From Advenella sp. S44 (lineage in GTDB: Bacteria; Pseudomonadota; Gammaproteobacteria; Burkholderiales; Burkholderiaceae_B), in contig NZ_NEXS01000010.1 in the NCBI RefSeq assembly GCF_002810445.1, forward strand, positions 226,572-290,571: 64,000 nt of DNA, read 5' to 3'. A program made the translations under genes and the position numbers. Under the pieces are notes generated by a model. The model was not told the origin of the DNA, made no database searches, and saw nothing but the letters and a program-made list of their open reading frames with translations. Positions 31,148 to 41,894 of this stretch are shown in pieces. Within the stretch, counting starts at the first letter, position 1. Each line of letters begins with the position of its first letter.

Positions 31148-33250
31148 ATGTCCCGCACGATTTTTGTTACCACGGCTCTACCCTACGCTAACGGTTCGTT
31201 CCACATTGGCCACATCATGGAGTATATCCAGGCCGACATCTGGGTACGAAGCATGCGAATGGCGGGCCACACCGTGCATTTTGTCGGCGCCGACGACGCC
31301 CATGGGGCGCCCATCATGCTCAAGGCAGAAAAGGAAGGCATTACGCCGCAGGAACTGGTGGCCCGCTATGCGCAGGAACGCCCCCGCTATCTGAACGGCT
31401 TTCATATCAAATTTGACCACTGGCACAGCACAGACAGCGAAGAAAACATCGAACTGTCCCAGGCGATCTACCGCCAGCTCAAGTCTGCCGGTTTCATCAG
31501 CACCAAGACCATCGAGCAGTTCTATGATCCGGTCAAAAGCATGTTCCTGCCCGACCGCTACATCAAGGGCGAGTGCCCCAAGTGCCACGCCAAGGATCAG
31601 TACGGCGATTCCTGTGAAGTGTGCGGCGGCGTGTACGCGCCCACCGATCTGATCAACCCGTATTCCACGCTAACCAAGGCCACACCGCTACTGAAGTCCT
31701 CTGAACACTTTTTCTTTAATCTGTCCGATGCCCGCTGCGTTGAGTTTCTGCAGGAGTGGACCACGGGCACCAACAGCCAGGGCAACAAACGCCTGCAATC
31801 GGAAGTGCTGGCCAAGACCCGTGAATGGCTGGGCGACGATGACAATCAAGAAAGCAATCTGAACGACTGGGATATCTCACGTGACGAGCCCTATTTCGGC
31901 ATTGAAATTCCCGATGCGCCAGGCAAATATTTCTATGTCTGGCTGGATGCGCCGGTGGGTTATCTGGCATCGCTCAAATCCTACTGCAAGCTTCAGGGTA
32001 TCGACTTTGACGCATTGCTGGCACCGGACAGTGCGACCGAGCAGGTGCACTTTATCGGCAAGGACATCGTGTACTTCCACGCCCTGTTCTGGCCCGCCAT
32101 GCTCAAGTTTTCCGGACGCAAGGTGCCAGACGCACTGAACGTGCACGGCTTTATTACCGTGAGTGGCGAGAAAATGTCCAAAAGCCGCGGTACCGGAATA
32201 TCACCCATCAAATATCTGGATATTGGCATGAACGCCGAATGGCTGCGTTATTACATCGCAGCCAAGCTCAATGCGCGCGTTGAAGATATCGACTTTAATC
32301 CCGATGATTTCGTTGCCCGCGTCAACAGTGACCTGATCGGCAAGTACATCAATATTGCCAGCCGCGCCGCCACTTTCGTCACCCGTCATTTCGATGGCAA
32401 GCTGGGTTATGCCGGTGATACGCAGGCAATGACAAGCGAATTGGCTACACTGACTGAACAAGTACGAAATGATTTCGAAAACCGCGAATACGCCCGTGCG
32501 ATCCGCCACCTGATGGCGCATGCCGACAAAATCAACCAGGCTTTTGACAACGCCCGGCCCTGGGTCATGGCCAAGGGCATCAGCACCGCAGACGAGCAGC
32601 AAAAACTGGCCCTGCAGGACGTTTGCTCGCGCGCCATTGCCGGCTTCAAGGCATTGTCTGTGATGCTGGCGCCGGTATTGCCTGCGCTGGCCGAGCGTAT
32701 TGCGACTGAATTATTCGGCATGAAGCAAGGCTTTGTCTGGGCCGATGCGGCGCAACTGCCCGCCCAAATCGCGCCGTTCAAACACCTGATGCAGCGGGTT
32801 GAACCCAGCTTGCTGGACACCCTGATCGAACCGGATGCGCCGGCAGCCGAAGCCGATGTGGTCGCCGCTGCTGTTGCGTCTGCACTGCCCGGGGGCGAGG
32901 CCATTGCAGACGTAATAACCATTGACGATTTTGTAAAAATTGATTTGCGAATTGCAAAAATTGTTAATTGCGAACATGTGGAAGGCTCAAACAAGCTGTT
33001 GCGCCTTACACTGGACGTAGGCGAAGGCAGAACCCGGAATGTGTTTTCGGGAATAAAGTCCGCTTATCAGCCTGAGGCTCTGATCGGAAAATATACGGTG
33101 ATGGTGGCCAACCTGGCCCCCCGTAAAATGAAGTTTGGCGTCTCCGAAGGCATGGTGCTTGCCGCCAGCGATGCTGATGAAAAGGCCAACCCGGGTATCT
33201 ATATTCTGGAACCCTGGGAAGGCGCTCAGCCCGGCATGCGCGTTCGCTAA
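31148..33250 (+). CDS. metG: Methionyl-tRNA synthetase
   Basis: Charges tRNA-Met with methionine, 700 aa. The class I signatures are present: HIGH in [15 protein letters not shown] and KMSKS in [15 protein letters not shown]. The zinc-binding knuckle is [18 protein letters not shown]. The C-terminal 110 residues ([36 protein letters not shown]) are the tRNA-binding EMAP/Trbp111-type domain found in the long dimeric form. The start follows an A/T-rich leader at 31100-31147. It is the first gene of a rightward group continuing to the iminopeptidase. Confidence 0.97.
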   Translation: MSRTIFVTTALPYANGSFHIGHIMEYIQADIWVRSMRMAGHTVHFVGADDAHGAPIMLKAEKEGITPQELVARYAQERPRYLNGFHIKFDHWHSTDSEENIELSQAIYRQLKSAGFISTKTIEQFYDPVKSMFLPDRYIKGECPKCHAKDQYGDSCEVCGGVYAPTDLINPYSTLTKATPLLKSSEHFFFNLSDARCVEFLQEWTTGTNSQGNKRLQSEVLAKTREWLGDDDNQESNLNDWDISRDEPYFGIEIPDAPGKYFYVWLDAPVGYLASLKSYCKLQGIDFDALLAPDSATEQVHFIGKDIVYFHALFWPAMLKFSGRKVPDALNVHGFITVSGEKMSKSRGTGISPIKYLDIGMNAEWLRYYIAAKLNARVEDIDFNPDDFVARVNSDLIGKYINIASRAATFVTRHFDGKLGYAGDTQAMTSELATLTEQVRNDFENREYARAIRHLMAHADKINQAFDNARPWVMAKGISTADEQQKLALQDVCSRAIAGFKALSVMLAPVLPALAERIATELFGMKQGFVWADAAQLPAQIAPFKHLMQRVEPSLLDTLIEPDAPAAEADVVAAAVASALPGGEAIADVITIDDFVKIDLRIAKIVNCEHVEGSNKLLRLTLDVGEGRTRNVFSGIKSAYQPEALIGKYTVMVANLAPRKMKFGVSEGMVLAASDADEKANPGIYILEPWEGAQPGMRVR

Positions 33251-33326
33251 GCAGTGGGTCCCGTAAAAAGGACCGTGTGCGACGGCATCATGGCGTGGTC
33301 AACAATAAAACGGGACGTAGATTCAT

Positions 33327-33935
33327 ATGGTTGGAACGTGGTGCAGAAGCGGTTTTGTCCGTTTGAAAAAAACCGTCAGGGGCTCTCGCCCGCTGTTGTT
33401 TGTCAACGAACTGATGCACCAGCCCAAGTTTACCGGCGCCATCTGCCCCAGTTCGCGCAAGCTGGGGCGGTATATGGCCAAGCACATCCCGCTAAAACAT
33501 GACGGGATCGTGATCGAGCTGGGCGGCGGCACCGGGGTCATCACACAAGCCATTCTTGATCGTGGCGTTCCCGCCGACAAACTGATCGTCATCGAGTTCT
33601 CCAGCGTCTTTGCCCAGCACCTGCAACGGCGCTTTCCGCAAGTGACCGTTATCAATGGCAATGCCGCCGATCTGGACGCCCTGCTGCCACCAGACGTGCG
33701 CATCAACGCGATTGTCTCCAGCCTGCCGCTAATCTCTTTGCCGCCCGAAGTGCGCAGCCGCATTCTGCATCATTGGCAGACCCTACTCAAGGATGACGGG
33801 CGCGCCATTCAGTTTACCTACAACCTGCGGCAGGCCCATTGGCAATCGTCCCTGAAAGCCTGTCATTACAGCAGTGAGATTGTGTGGACTAATGTGCCGC
33901 CGGCCCGGGTCATGACATTCCGCTTCGCAGCGTAG
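33327..33935 (+). CDS. SAM-dependent methyltransferase resembling phospholipid N-methyltransferase PmtA
   Basis: A 202-residue class I methyltransferase. The SAM-binding motif is IVIELGGGTGVITQAIL. Before it, FTGAICPSSRKLGRYMAKHI matches the GA-x-PSS opening of the PmtA (Rhodobacter-type) phosphatidylethanolamine methyltransferases, and IVSSLPLISLPPEV matches motif IV of this group. In that family the reaction gives mono-, di- or trimethylated phosphatidylethanolamine. A general rRNA-adenine-dimethylase-like fold is the weaker alternative. It follows metG by 76 bases and precedes trmB. Confidence 0.75.
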   Translation: MVGTWCRSGFVRLKKTVRGSRPLLFVNELMHQPKFTGAICPSSRKLGRYMAKHIPLKHDGIVIELGGGTGVITQAILDRGVPADKLIVIEFSSVFAQHLQRRFPQVTVINGNAADLDALLPPDVRINAIVSSLPLISLPPEVRSRILHHWQTLLKDDGRAIQFTYNLRQAHWQSSLKACHYSSEIVWTNVPPARVMTFRFAA

Positions 33936-34077
33936 GCAGCCCGCGCCCGCTGGGCGAATGCACTACAATGCAGGTTTTGTCGTTCTGGCCGCTGTTGGCT
34001 GACATTGCCCGTTGGGCTGCCCGCCCGCGCATAGACCCTATACACAAGCCAGACTTGTACCCCTTGCACTCTTTACC

Positions 34078-34977
34078 ATGACCACTGCAGATCCTGATAA
34101 CAAGACCAACAACCCGCCTGCCGGCAACGTACCCGCAGACACTGACAAGACCGAGATTCCACAAGGCCAGCCGCAGTCGGCACAGCAGGCGCGAGGCAGC
34201 GGCAATACGGCCAGGGATCCCATCAGTGATATCGGTAGCGACACCGCCGCAGACACAGTCACTGCGCCATCGGCCGCTTCCGACAAGGACAGCAGCAATC
34301 CGGACGATTTCAAAGAGCGCCACATCCGCAGTTTTGTGCATCGCCGCTCCCACATGACGCCGGGCCAGAAGCAGGCCCTGGAACAGCATATGGACACATG
34401 GGCGCTGCCCTATCAGGCCAGGCTGCTTGACTATGACCAGGCCTTTGGCCGCACAGCCCCCACGATTCTGGAAATCGGTTTCGGCATGGGCGAGACCACG
34501 CAGAAAATTGCCCAGTTGCGCACCCAGGAAAACTTTCTGGGCGTGGAAGTGTTCAATGCTGGCGTCGGCGCGCTCTTAAAGCGCATTGAAGAGTCTGGCG
34601 TGAGCAATATCCGGATCATCCAGCACGACGCCGTCGAGGTGGTGCAGAACATGATTGCCCCGGACAGCCTGGCGGGTGTGCATATTTATTTCCCCGACCC
34701 GTGGCCGAAAAAGCGCCATCACAAGCGTCGTCTGGTGCGTCCGGACTTCATTGCCCTGCTGGCAAGCCGCATCAAACCGGGCGGCTACATCCATTGCGCG
34801 ACAGACTGGGAAGACTACGCAGTACAAATGCTGCAAGTGCTCAGCGGCGAGCCTTTGCTGCAAAACACCAGCGCCGACTACAGCCCCAAACCCGAGTACC
34901 GGCCACAGACCAAATTTGAAACCCGTGGCCTGCGACTGGGCCATGGCATTCGTGATCTCGTTTTCAAACGTATCTAG
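34078..34977 (+). CDS. trmB: tRNA (guanine46-N7)-methyltransferase
   Basis: Methylates G46 in the variable loop of tRNA. The conserved body starts near residue 85 ([20 protein letters not shown]) and contains the SAM motif [16 protein letters not shown]. The signature [20 protein letters not shown] and the end DLVFKRI are also present. The first 80 residues are acidic and low-complexity ([19 protein letters not shown]) and not part of the known fold. ATG at 34078 is the first good start. At 299 aa it is longer than the E. coli enzyme (239 aa) because of this tail. It is 21 bases ahead of the iminopeptidase gene. Confidence 0.94.
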   Translation: MTTADPDNKTNNPPAGNVPADTDKTEIPQGQPQSAQQARGSGNTARDPISDIGSDTAADTVTAPSAASDKDSSNPDDFKERHIRSFVHRRSHMTPGQKQALEQHMDTWALPYQARLLDYDQAFGRTAPTILEIGFGMGETTQKIAQLRTQENFLGVEVFNAGVGALLKRIEESGVSNIRIIQHDAVEVVQNMIAPDSLAGVHIYFPDPWPKKRHHKRRLVRPDFIALLASRIKPGGYIHCATDWEDYAVQMLQVLSGEPLLQNTSADYSPKPEYRPQTKFETRGLRLGHGIRDLVFKRI

Positions 34978-35937
<960 letters not shown>

Positions 35938-35983
35938 CCCAAACTGAACCTCCGCTTGTTCAAACCTGAAAAGCCGGCTGCTC

Positions 35984-36025
35984 AAAGCCAAGAGCCGCGC
36001 ATTGCTGTCGCGGCTCTTGGCTTTT
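35984..36025 (+). terminator. Intrinsic terminator after pip
   Basis: A 15-base stem, AAGCCAAGAGCCGCG (35985-35999) with CGCGGCTCTTGGCTT (36009-36023), has a 9-base loop and continues into a short TTTT run. It lies about 50 bases after the pip stop. Confidence 0.85.
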
Positions 36026-36186
36026 ATGCCTGCCTGGCAACGGTCGCCTGCACTCAGAAATAAGCCACCTCTAACATTTGTTAACCTTCAGGATCTTCCG
36101 TTTGTCATGTATTGCATGAATAATAGGGATACGCACGAACCGTGCTATATTGAAGTTGTCATTCATGATAACAAGGAGTAAAAACC

Positions 36187-36621
36187 ATGGGTATTCTCAG
36201 TTTTATCAAAGAAGTCGGCGAGAAAGTTTTCGGTGGCAACGAAGCGCAAGCCGCTACCCCGGAAGATCTTAAAAAGGAACTGGCCAAGCACGGCCTGAAC
36301 GCTGACGGTCTGGACATTGCCGTTGATGGTGACAAGGTAACGGTCAAAGGCAATGCAGCAACCACCGCCGATGCCGAAAAAATTGCCATTGCCATTGGCA
36401 ATACTCAGGGCGTCGCTTCTGTAGACAACCAGCTGGCTGCCGCAACCGCCGAAGAAGAATCCAATTTCTACACAGTCAAGTCTGGCGATACACTTTCCAA
36501 GATTTCCAAAGACCAGTATGGCGATGCTAACCAGTACCAGAAAATCTTTGAAGCAAACCGCCCAATGCTGAGCCATCCGGATAAAATCTATCCCGGCCAG
36601 GTTCTGCGTATTCCCAAGTAA
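36187..36621 (+). CDS. BON and LysM domain protein (Kbp/YgaU-like)
   Basis: A 144-residue protein with a BON domain (about residues 25-85, LAKHGLNADGLDIAVDGDKV, NTQGVASVDNQL) and a C-terminal LysM domain (FYTVKSGDTLSKISKDQYGD, YQKIFEANRPML, ending PGQVLRIPK). The E. coli counterpart Kbp (YgaU) is a cytoplasmic potassium-binding protein. There is no signal peptide here either, which fits that role better than peptidoglycan binding. ACAAGGAGTAAAAACC before the start is a strong ribosome site. It is monocistronic, between two terminators. Confidence 0.9.
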   Translation: MGILSFIKEVGEKVFGGNEAQAATPEDLKKELAKHGLNADGLDIAVDGDKVTVKGNAATTADAEKIAIAIGNTQGVASVDNQLAAATAEEESNFYTVKSGDTLSKISKDQYGDANQYQKIFEANRPMLSHPDKIYPGQVLRIPK

Positions 36622-36696
36622 TATGATGTGACGGGCACCGCCCGGTTTCTGAACGACAGAAACCTCGGGTAGCCTCCCCTGCATTTGCCGCAAGAG

Positions 36697-36749
36697 GCAA
36701 CACGCCCCTGATAAAGGCCTGATTTCAGGCGCTTCAGGGGCGTTGCTTT
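36697..36749. terminator. Bidirectional terminator between the LysM gene and the creatininase-like gene
   Basis: GCAACACGCCCCTGA (36697-36711) pairs with TCAGGGGCGTTGC (36734-36746) with one bulged base. A second short GCCTGA/TCAGGC stem lies in the loop, and TTTG follows. It is placed between two convergent genes. Confidence 0.7.
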
Positions 36750-36818
36750 GTCCGTTACGACTGCTGACGCGCTGGCGCACCGTGACATTGGCAGGCACCA
36801 CGGATCAGATCGATACGG

Positions 36819-37529
36819 TCAGTCGACCGGCATCCAGGCAGAATCCAGCAATTGACAGGTCTCTTCGATGCCGGCATTCCAGATGTCCTGCATCTGCTCG
36901 TCAGACTGTTGATACTGGCCGCCATAGTTGCCATCACCCACATACTTGCGCACGTCGCGCGCCGACAGCTGGCCCAGCTTTGTAACGTCGATGCCCGGCT
37001 TTTCTTCCTGTGGCACCACCACGCCCTTGATGCGCGTCCACGGGAAATTTTCCATCCATGAAGCGTGGGATGCGTTGGTGGAAATAGCCTTGACACGCTT
37101 CATCACTTCGGCAGATGCCCACCAGTTATGAATGATGACCCGTGCATCCTCGTGCTGGTTCAGCCAATTGCCGATAAATACCTGGACGGGACTATTGCCG
37201 CCATGGCCATTGACCAGGAATATGCGACGAAAGCCGCTTTTATACAAACTGTCCAGAATATCAATAACCAGGGCGCCATAGGTTTCTGGCCGAAGATTAA
37301 TGGTTCCCGGAAAATCGGTAAAGTAAGCGGCCATGCCGAACGGCAGGCCAGGGTAAACCGGAATGTTTTTGCGCTCGCCAACCTCTTGTGCCAGCTTTGA
37401 AGAAAGAATAAAGTCAGTGCACAGGCTCAAGTAGGCATGTTGCTCGGTACTGCCCAGTGGCATAATCACGCGATCGTCATTTTCCAGATAGGCTTGTACG
37501 TCAAACCAATTCATCTCTTTAATCAACAT
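36819..37529 (-). CDS. Creatininase-family amidohydrolase
   Basis: Metal-dependent amide hydrolase of 236 aa. The family motifs PLGSTEQHAYLSLCTDFILS and FLVNGHGGNSPVQVF carry the expected metal ligands (Glu, His, Asp, His). Members act on creatinine or on other cyclic amides and formamides, as in MftE or FAPy deformylase, so the substrate here is open. I chose ATG at 37529 because AGGAAAA lies 7-13 bases upstream; ATGs at 37544 and 37514 are less well placed. The start lies inside the end of the GntR gene (stop at 37519), so the pair is coupled. It is the last gene of a four-gene transporter-regulator-enzyme operon. Confidence 0.85.
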   Translation of the reverse strand: MLIKEMNWFDVQAYLENDDRVIMPLGSTEQHAYLSLCTDFILSSKLAQEVGERKNIPVYPGLPFGMAAYFTDFPGTINLRPETYGALVIDILDSLYKSGFRRIFLVNGHGGNSPVQVFIGNWLNQHEDARVIIHNWWASAEVMKRVKAISTNASHASWMENFPWTRIKGVVVPQEEKPGIDVTKLGQLSARDVRKYVGDGNYGGQYQQSDEQMQDIWNAGIEETCQLLDSAWMPVD

Positions 37530-38508
37530 TAATATTTTCCTCATGATCCAGCGACTGTTGTCGCCGGAAATTAAAATAGGCAGGCTGAAGAATATCGCGC
37601 AAGTACCGTTGCTCCGGCACGTGCATATATTCGAATGCAGGCTTTACACCCACATAGTCCTGGACCAGGTGATGGCATCCCGTACTGTAGATAAGCACCT
37701 GGCATTGCGAGATTTTTCCTTCCAGGTTCTTTTCATCGACAGAAAAAACATCGATATTGCCCAGGTGCGGCGCGAAGGACTTGACACCCTCAAGCATCGC
37801 CGGCAGAAAATTGCGGAATCGCGAAACCAGCAAGACATTGCTTTCGCTGGGCAGACCGGCCAGGTTACGCCTGGTGGTTTCGGAAGGGATAAGGTAAGGG
37901 GCCAGCACGACAGTGGTCTGCGGCACCCTGTGGCGGATACGCGCGACGCAATGGGGCAGCGTTAAATAAAAAGAGCATGCATCCACTTGCGCTGGCGCCA
38001 TGGCCTCGAATTGCTCGAATGTACAAACGTCAATAGTCTGCCCGTCAGGCAGCGCTTGCTGGATAATAGCGGCGTACTCCCGGCCCATGCGATTGGAGTT
38101 GCCGACCATCATCATTTTTATCGGCAGTTGCGCCAGCTCCCGGCTATCGTTTTGCTGCCGGATCATTTCGGCAAAAAAAGACGGCGTCACGCCCAGCGCG
38201 TTCGCCTCGGCCAGCAATTGCTGAAAACGGGTTCGCAACGACACGATGCTTTGTTCCACAGCCGCATCCCGACTTTCGATGCGCACGTAGGTCCCCTTGC
38301 CCTGCTCTGCCACGATCAGGCCATTTTGCTTCAGCTCCCGATACGCAGCACTCACAGTCAGCGGCGAGACATTCAGCGTGCGACTCAATTCACGCACCGA
38401 AGGCAGCAGCATGCCGCCCCGAAACGTGCCTGCCATAATGCCGTACTCGATCGCCCCCACGATTTGGACATGAAGCGAAATAGGCAGAGAGCGATCAACG
38501 GAAATCAT
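37519..38508 (-). CDS. GntR-family transcriptional regulator
   Basis: A 329-residue regulator. Its N-terminal winged helix (GTFRGGMLLPSVRELSRTLN, then VSPLTVSAAYRELKQNGLIVA) is a clear GntR DNA-binding domain. The rest (about residues 110-320) does not look like the common FCD or UTRA domains. It has alternating strands and helices (IKMMMVGNSNRMGREYAAII, TTVVLAPYLIPSETTRRNLA, NVLLVSRFRNFLPAMLEGV) that recall a periplasmic-binding-protein or response-regulator-like fold. It lies 11 bases after the symporter gene and overlaps the creatininase-like gene, so it probably senses the imported substrate. Confidence 0.85.
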   Translation of the reverse strand: MISVDRSLPISLHVQIVGAIEYGIMAGTFRGGMLLPSVRELSRTLNVSPLTVSAAYRELKQNGLIVAEQGKGTYVRIESRDAAVEQSIVSLRTRFQQLLAEANALGVTPSFFAEMIRQQNDSRELAQLPIKMMMVGNSNRMGREYAAIIQQALPDGQTIDVCTFEQFEAMAPAQVDACSFYLTLPHCVARIRHRVPQTTVVLAPYLIPSETTRRNLAGLPSESNVLLVSRFRNFLPAMLEGVKSFAPHLGNIDVFSVDEKNLEGKISQCQVLIYSTGCHHLVQDYVGVKPAFEYMHVPEQRYLRDILQPAYFNFRRQQSLDHEENINVD

Positions 38509-38519
38509 GGCGTGACTCT

Positions 38520-40076
38520 TTAAGGCCGGGCTTCAGACCCTTGAGCTGCCAACCCCGTCACCTGGCGATTGCGCGCAGGCCCGGGATGACGCACAAGGCC
38601 TTCGAAATGCCGGTACAACGTCTTTTCGCTGGCACTTCGAGTAAACAGGCTGACCACGATCATCACTACCATCGTCAACGTCCAGCAAATAATCAATGGT
38701 TCGAATCCAAAGGACCAATCTTTGAACCAGATTTCCATGGCGATATAGGCTACCTCCCCGATAACGACCGCGCTGATTGCGCCGCTACGAGTGGCTTTTT
38801 TCCAGAACATACCAAGGATCACCGGCGCCACCCAGATGCCCAGGCCGCCAAACGCGAAGCGGATCAGGGCAAAAATGCCAGCGGGCTTCATGATGCCAAT
38901 TGCAATTGCCATAGCGCCCAACACAACGGTGGCCCAGCGCGACAATGACAGCATTTTGCGGGAAGACGCCTGCGGGTCAACAAAATTTTGATACAGATCG
39001 CGCGTCACGCCCCCCGTTGCGACGATAAGCAACGCTGAAATGGTGGACATCCCGGCCGAGACAATGCCGGTAATCAGTAAGGCGGCAATATAAGGAGGCA
39101 GGTTCTGTTGCAGGACAATCGGAACAATAAAGTCGGTCTGCTTGCCTGTCAGCCCATGCAGGAATGATGCGGCGTTCACGCCGGACCACTCGATCAGCGT
39201 GGCAGAAAACAGCATGCCAAGCGTCCCCAGAATCACCGCCTTGAACATGGTGCGATAGCTATTCATCGTGAAAAACTTGGTAAACAGCGTCGGTTGGCCG
39301 ATGGTGAAAAAACTCCACATGACGATCATGGAAAAATACGCCGGCCAGGGGAAATTATCATTCGTACCCGGATGAGACAAATGACCCGGCATATCATTGG
39401 CCAGTGTGGCGGTAATGGTTTCCATACCGCCCCCGACCTGCACCGTGATGATAAACGTGACAACCGCCGTTGCCACCATCAACATGCCCTGCAGTACATC
39501 GGTCAGCATGGCGCCACGCATGCCGCCTGCGATGCAATAGAACACCACCACAACGCCCATCACCACCACACCGACCCATTCCGGGCCACCGGTAAAGACG
39601 TTGTATACCACGCCGGCGCCCACTGTCTGGGCCCCCATCATGGCAATCACGAAAACCAGCATCATGACCGCATGAACACCACGAATGGCATTGGATTCGT
39701 AGCGATCAGAAAGGTAGTCGGTCATGGTCATGAAGCCATAGCGCCGCCCCATCAGCATGAGTTTGCGCCCCACAAACAGGGCCGGAATGATCATTGAAAA
39801 CGCCAGGCCCGGTACGGAAACGCTCATACCGGCAAACCCTGTGCCGTATGTCATGGCCGGCACCCCCATGAAGGTACTCATGCTGTACTGGCTGGCAAAA
39901 TAGGCAAACCCGCCGACCAGCGCCCCGGCCTTGCCGCCCATCACCAGAAAATCGCTGAGCGACTTGGTTTTGGTGGAGGCATACCAGCCAATGGCGGCCA
40001 GAACGATGAAAAATATACCCAGGGTAACGTAGAAAGCCACCGGGTCAGGCTGGACCAGTGCCACGGTATCATTCAT
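38520..40076 (-). CDS. Sodium:solute symporter (SSS family, PanF-like)
   Basis: Integral membrane transporter of 518 aa from ATG at 40076, with about 13 hydrophobic segments. Typical SSS features are SLSDFLVMGGKAGALVGGFAY near the N-terminus, the FASQYSMSTFMGVPAM segment and GLGIWVAPVILGMFWKKATR. GGGGAG lies about 8 bases before my start. The solute is unknown; the operon with a creatininase-family enzyme suggests a small cyclic or amide compound. The upstream gene's stop (40069) overlaps its start. Confidence 0.88.
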   Translation of the reverse strand: MNDTVALVQPDPVAFYVTLGIFFIVLAAIGWYASTKTKSLSDFLVMGGKAGALVGGFAYFASQYSMSTFMGVPAMTYGTGFAGMSVSVPGLAFSMIIPALFVGRKLMLMGRRYGFMTMTDYLSDRYESNAIRGVHAVMMLVFVIAMMGAQTVGAGVVYNVFTGGPEWVGVVVMGVVVVFYCIAGGMRGAMLTDVLQGMLMVATAVVTFIITVQVGGGMETITATLANDMPGHLSHPGTNDNFPWPAYFSMIVMWSFFTIGQPTLFTKFFTMNSYRTMFKAVILGTLGMLFSATLIEWSGVNAASFLHGLTGKQTDFIVPIVLQQNLPPYIAALLITGIVSAGMSTISALLIVATGGVTRDLYQNFVDPQASSRKMLSLSRWATVVLGAMAIAIGIMKPAGIFALIRFAFGGLGIWVAPVILGMFWKKATRSGAISAVVIGEVAYIAMEIWFKDWSFGFEPLIICWTLTMVVMIVVSLFTRSASEKTLYRHFEGLVRHPGPARNRQVTGLAAQGSEARP

Positions 40077-40347
40077 GATTGAGCTCCCCATTATTTTCAG
40101 CCAGATCGTCCTGGTCCTCGAAATCCTGATATTCAGGTCGCTTCAGGCATTGATGTGCAAACAGCATAATCAAGGCGACCACCACAACACCATGGATAAT
40201 CCAGCCATAAATAAAAACAGGAACACCCAGCCAACCGGCTACATAGTCGGTATTGAAAAAGAAGGGAAAGGGAATCATGACGAAAACATACATGAACAAA
40301 AAGAGGCAAAACCACCTTCGCTCAAACGACTTGCTACGCGTATCCAT
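40069..40347 (-). CDS. Small membrane subunit associated with the SSS transporter (DUF3311/YhdT-like)
   Basis: A 92-residue protein with two membrane helices (FCLFLFMYVFVMIPFPFFF and GVPVFIYGWIIHGVVVVALI) and an acidic C-terminal tail (DFEDQDDLAENNGELNHE). Short proteins of this pattern regularly precede SSS-family symporters of the pantothenate type. It overlaps the symporter start by 8 bases. It is the first gene of the four-gene operon and is divergent from the DegT-type aminotransferase. Confidence 0.75.
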   Translation of the reverse strand: MDTRSKSFERRWFCLFLFMYVFVMIPFPFFFNTDYVAGWLGVPVFIYGWIIHGVVVVALIMLFAHQCLKRPEYQDFEDQDDLAENNGELNHE

Positions 40348-40469
40348 GGGGGTTCTCCGGGATCTGGTAAGAAGATATAAGGGTAGTCAGGGATGTAGAC
40401 TCCAGACCTGTTATGCTATTGTAATACACTAGAAACCCAAGCTGCCTACTAGTAACTACCCTGAATTCT

Positions 40470-41663
40470 ATGAAAAAAACCCGTTTCACTCATCGAATCC
40501 CGCTGCTGAATAATACACTTACGCAAGAAAACGCGCAAACAGCCATCAACTGTATTAGTAACACAGAACAGTACATGGGAGCGACCGACAGCCTGCATGA
40601 CGTCATCGGCCAGACCTGGGACGCAGCGTTTGCTGCCAGCTTCATGGGAGGACGCGCGTCTCTGTATGCCATCGTACAGGCGCTGGGCCTGCAGCCGGGA
40701 GACCAGGTACTGGTGCCGGCATTCACCTGCCAATGCGTTACCAACGCTTTTTCGTTCAACGGTGTGGAAATCGTTTTCGTGGATATCGAACTGGATACGT
40801 TCGCCATGGCCGCCGACGCACTGAAAAACGCCATTACCCCAAAAAGCAAAGCCCTGCTTATTCAATATACGTTTGGTTTGGTTTGCAGAGACATTGATGT
40901 TCTGTTGCAAACGGCAAGAGAACACAAGTTGTGGATTATCGAAGATTGTGCTCACGCCACCGGCGGCACCTACCGCTCCCAGGCCCTGGGCACATTGGGG
41001 GATATCGCGTTTTTCAGCAGTGAACGCTCCAAAATCGTCAATACGATCCAGGGAGGCTGGGTGATCACGAACCATCCGCAACTGGGCGAATCACTCATGA
41101 ATGTTTATGCGCAGACGCCACTGCCCCCTGACGAATACATCAACAACCTGCTGTATACCGTCTATCGGTGCTGGCAAGACGCGCCACAGTCGAAACAAGC
41201 GTTAGCTGCTGGCTGGCTGGACGAGGCAGAACGTCTGACCGGCTACCAAACCGTTCCGCAAATGATGACGGCAGAACTCAGTGGGCTCTTTACCGAGCAA
41301 TATCGCTGGCGCATGCCCGACAGCGTATCACAGCTGCTATTACAGCAATTGCAACAATTGCCTGCCATTGTCCGCAAGCGAAGCGAAGGCGCAGCCTTCT
41401 GGAGCCAATGGGCGGACGAGCACAATATCCGGCGAGCACACAATATTGACAGTGCCAACTCAACGTGGCTGCGCTTTCCCATACTGGTTGATGCCGAGCA
41501 TAAGCGCAACCCCAAGGCGCTGGCGGATGAACTCAATTGTGATATCGGCGTCTGGTTTACCACGCCCATGCATCCGCAGCCATTGGACTTGCCGCATTGT
41601 CCTAACGGCATGTACGCCGCACAGCATTGCGTGAACCTGCCTACCTGGCTGCCTGATTCCTGA
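40470..41663 (+). CDS. DegT/DnrJ/EryC1/StrS-family aminotransferase-like protein
   Basis: PLP-fold protein of 397 aa. ASFMGGRASLYAIVQALGLQ, PGDQVLVPAFTCQCVTNAF and LWIIEDCAHATGG match the sugar-aminotransferase family. The PLP lysine is probably in IAFFSSERSKIVNTIQGGW. Known members aminate nucleotide-sugar ketones for surface polysaccharides or antibiotics. No sugar nucleotide, glycosyltransferase or polymer genes are near, so the role is unclear. It stands alone, divergent from the symporter operon, and its end faces the Crp-like remnant and ffh. Confidence 0.82.
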   Translation: MKKTRFTHRIPLLNNTLTQENAQTAINCISNTEQYMGATDSLHDVIGQTWDAAFAASFMGGRASLYAIVQALGLQPGDQVLVPAFTCQCVTNAFSFNGVEIVFVDIELDTFAMAADALKNAITPKSKALLIQYTFGLVCRDIDVLLQTAREHKLWIIEDCAHATGGTYRSQALGTLGDIAFFSSERSKIVNTIQGGWVITNHPQLGESLMNVYAQTPLPPDEYINNLLYTVYRCWQDAPQSKQALAAGWLDEAERLTGYQTVPQMMTAELSGLFTEQYRWRMPDSVSQLLLQQLQQLPAIVRKRSEGAAFWSQWADEHNIRRAHNIDSANSTWLRFPILVDAEHKRNPKALADELNCDIGVWFTTPMHPQPLDLPHCPNGMYAAQHCVNLPTWLPDS

Positions 41664-41892
41664 AATCCCGGCTCCTGACTGCTGGCCGCCTGATTCCGTG
41701 TAAGCTGCACGAATAAATGCGGAAGCCACGAAAGCCTCCCGTTTCCTTAAGCGCCTGATTGGCGCGCTGGCGGGAGACACGAGCCAGATAGACTATCTCT
41801 TTCTGCGTGATCGCCAGCGCGACTATCCGAGCTGCCCCCGCTCTATTTGGCAAACCGTGGCATGACGCCCGGCCAAATGATGACTGGGGCAA
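41641..41892 (-). pseudogene. Remnant of a Crp/Fnr-family regulator (C-terminal HTH only)
   Basis: An 83-codon frame whose middle reads LAITQKEIVYLARVSRQRAN followed by QALKETGG, closely resembling the recognition helix region of Crp/Fnr proteins (TQxxLA, VSRQTVNRAL). The nucleotide-binding domain is missing. The frame begins right at the ffh stop, and the residues after the helix do not continue the family pattern. It is probably a decayed leftover. Confidence 0.5.
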
Positions 41893-41894
41893 TC

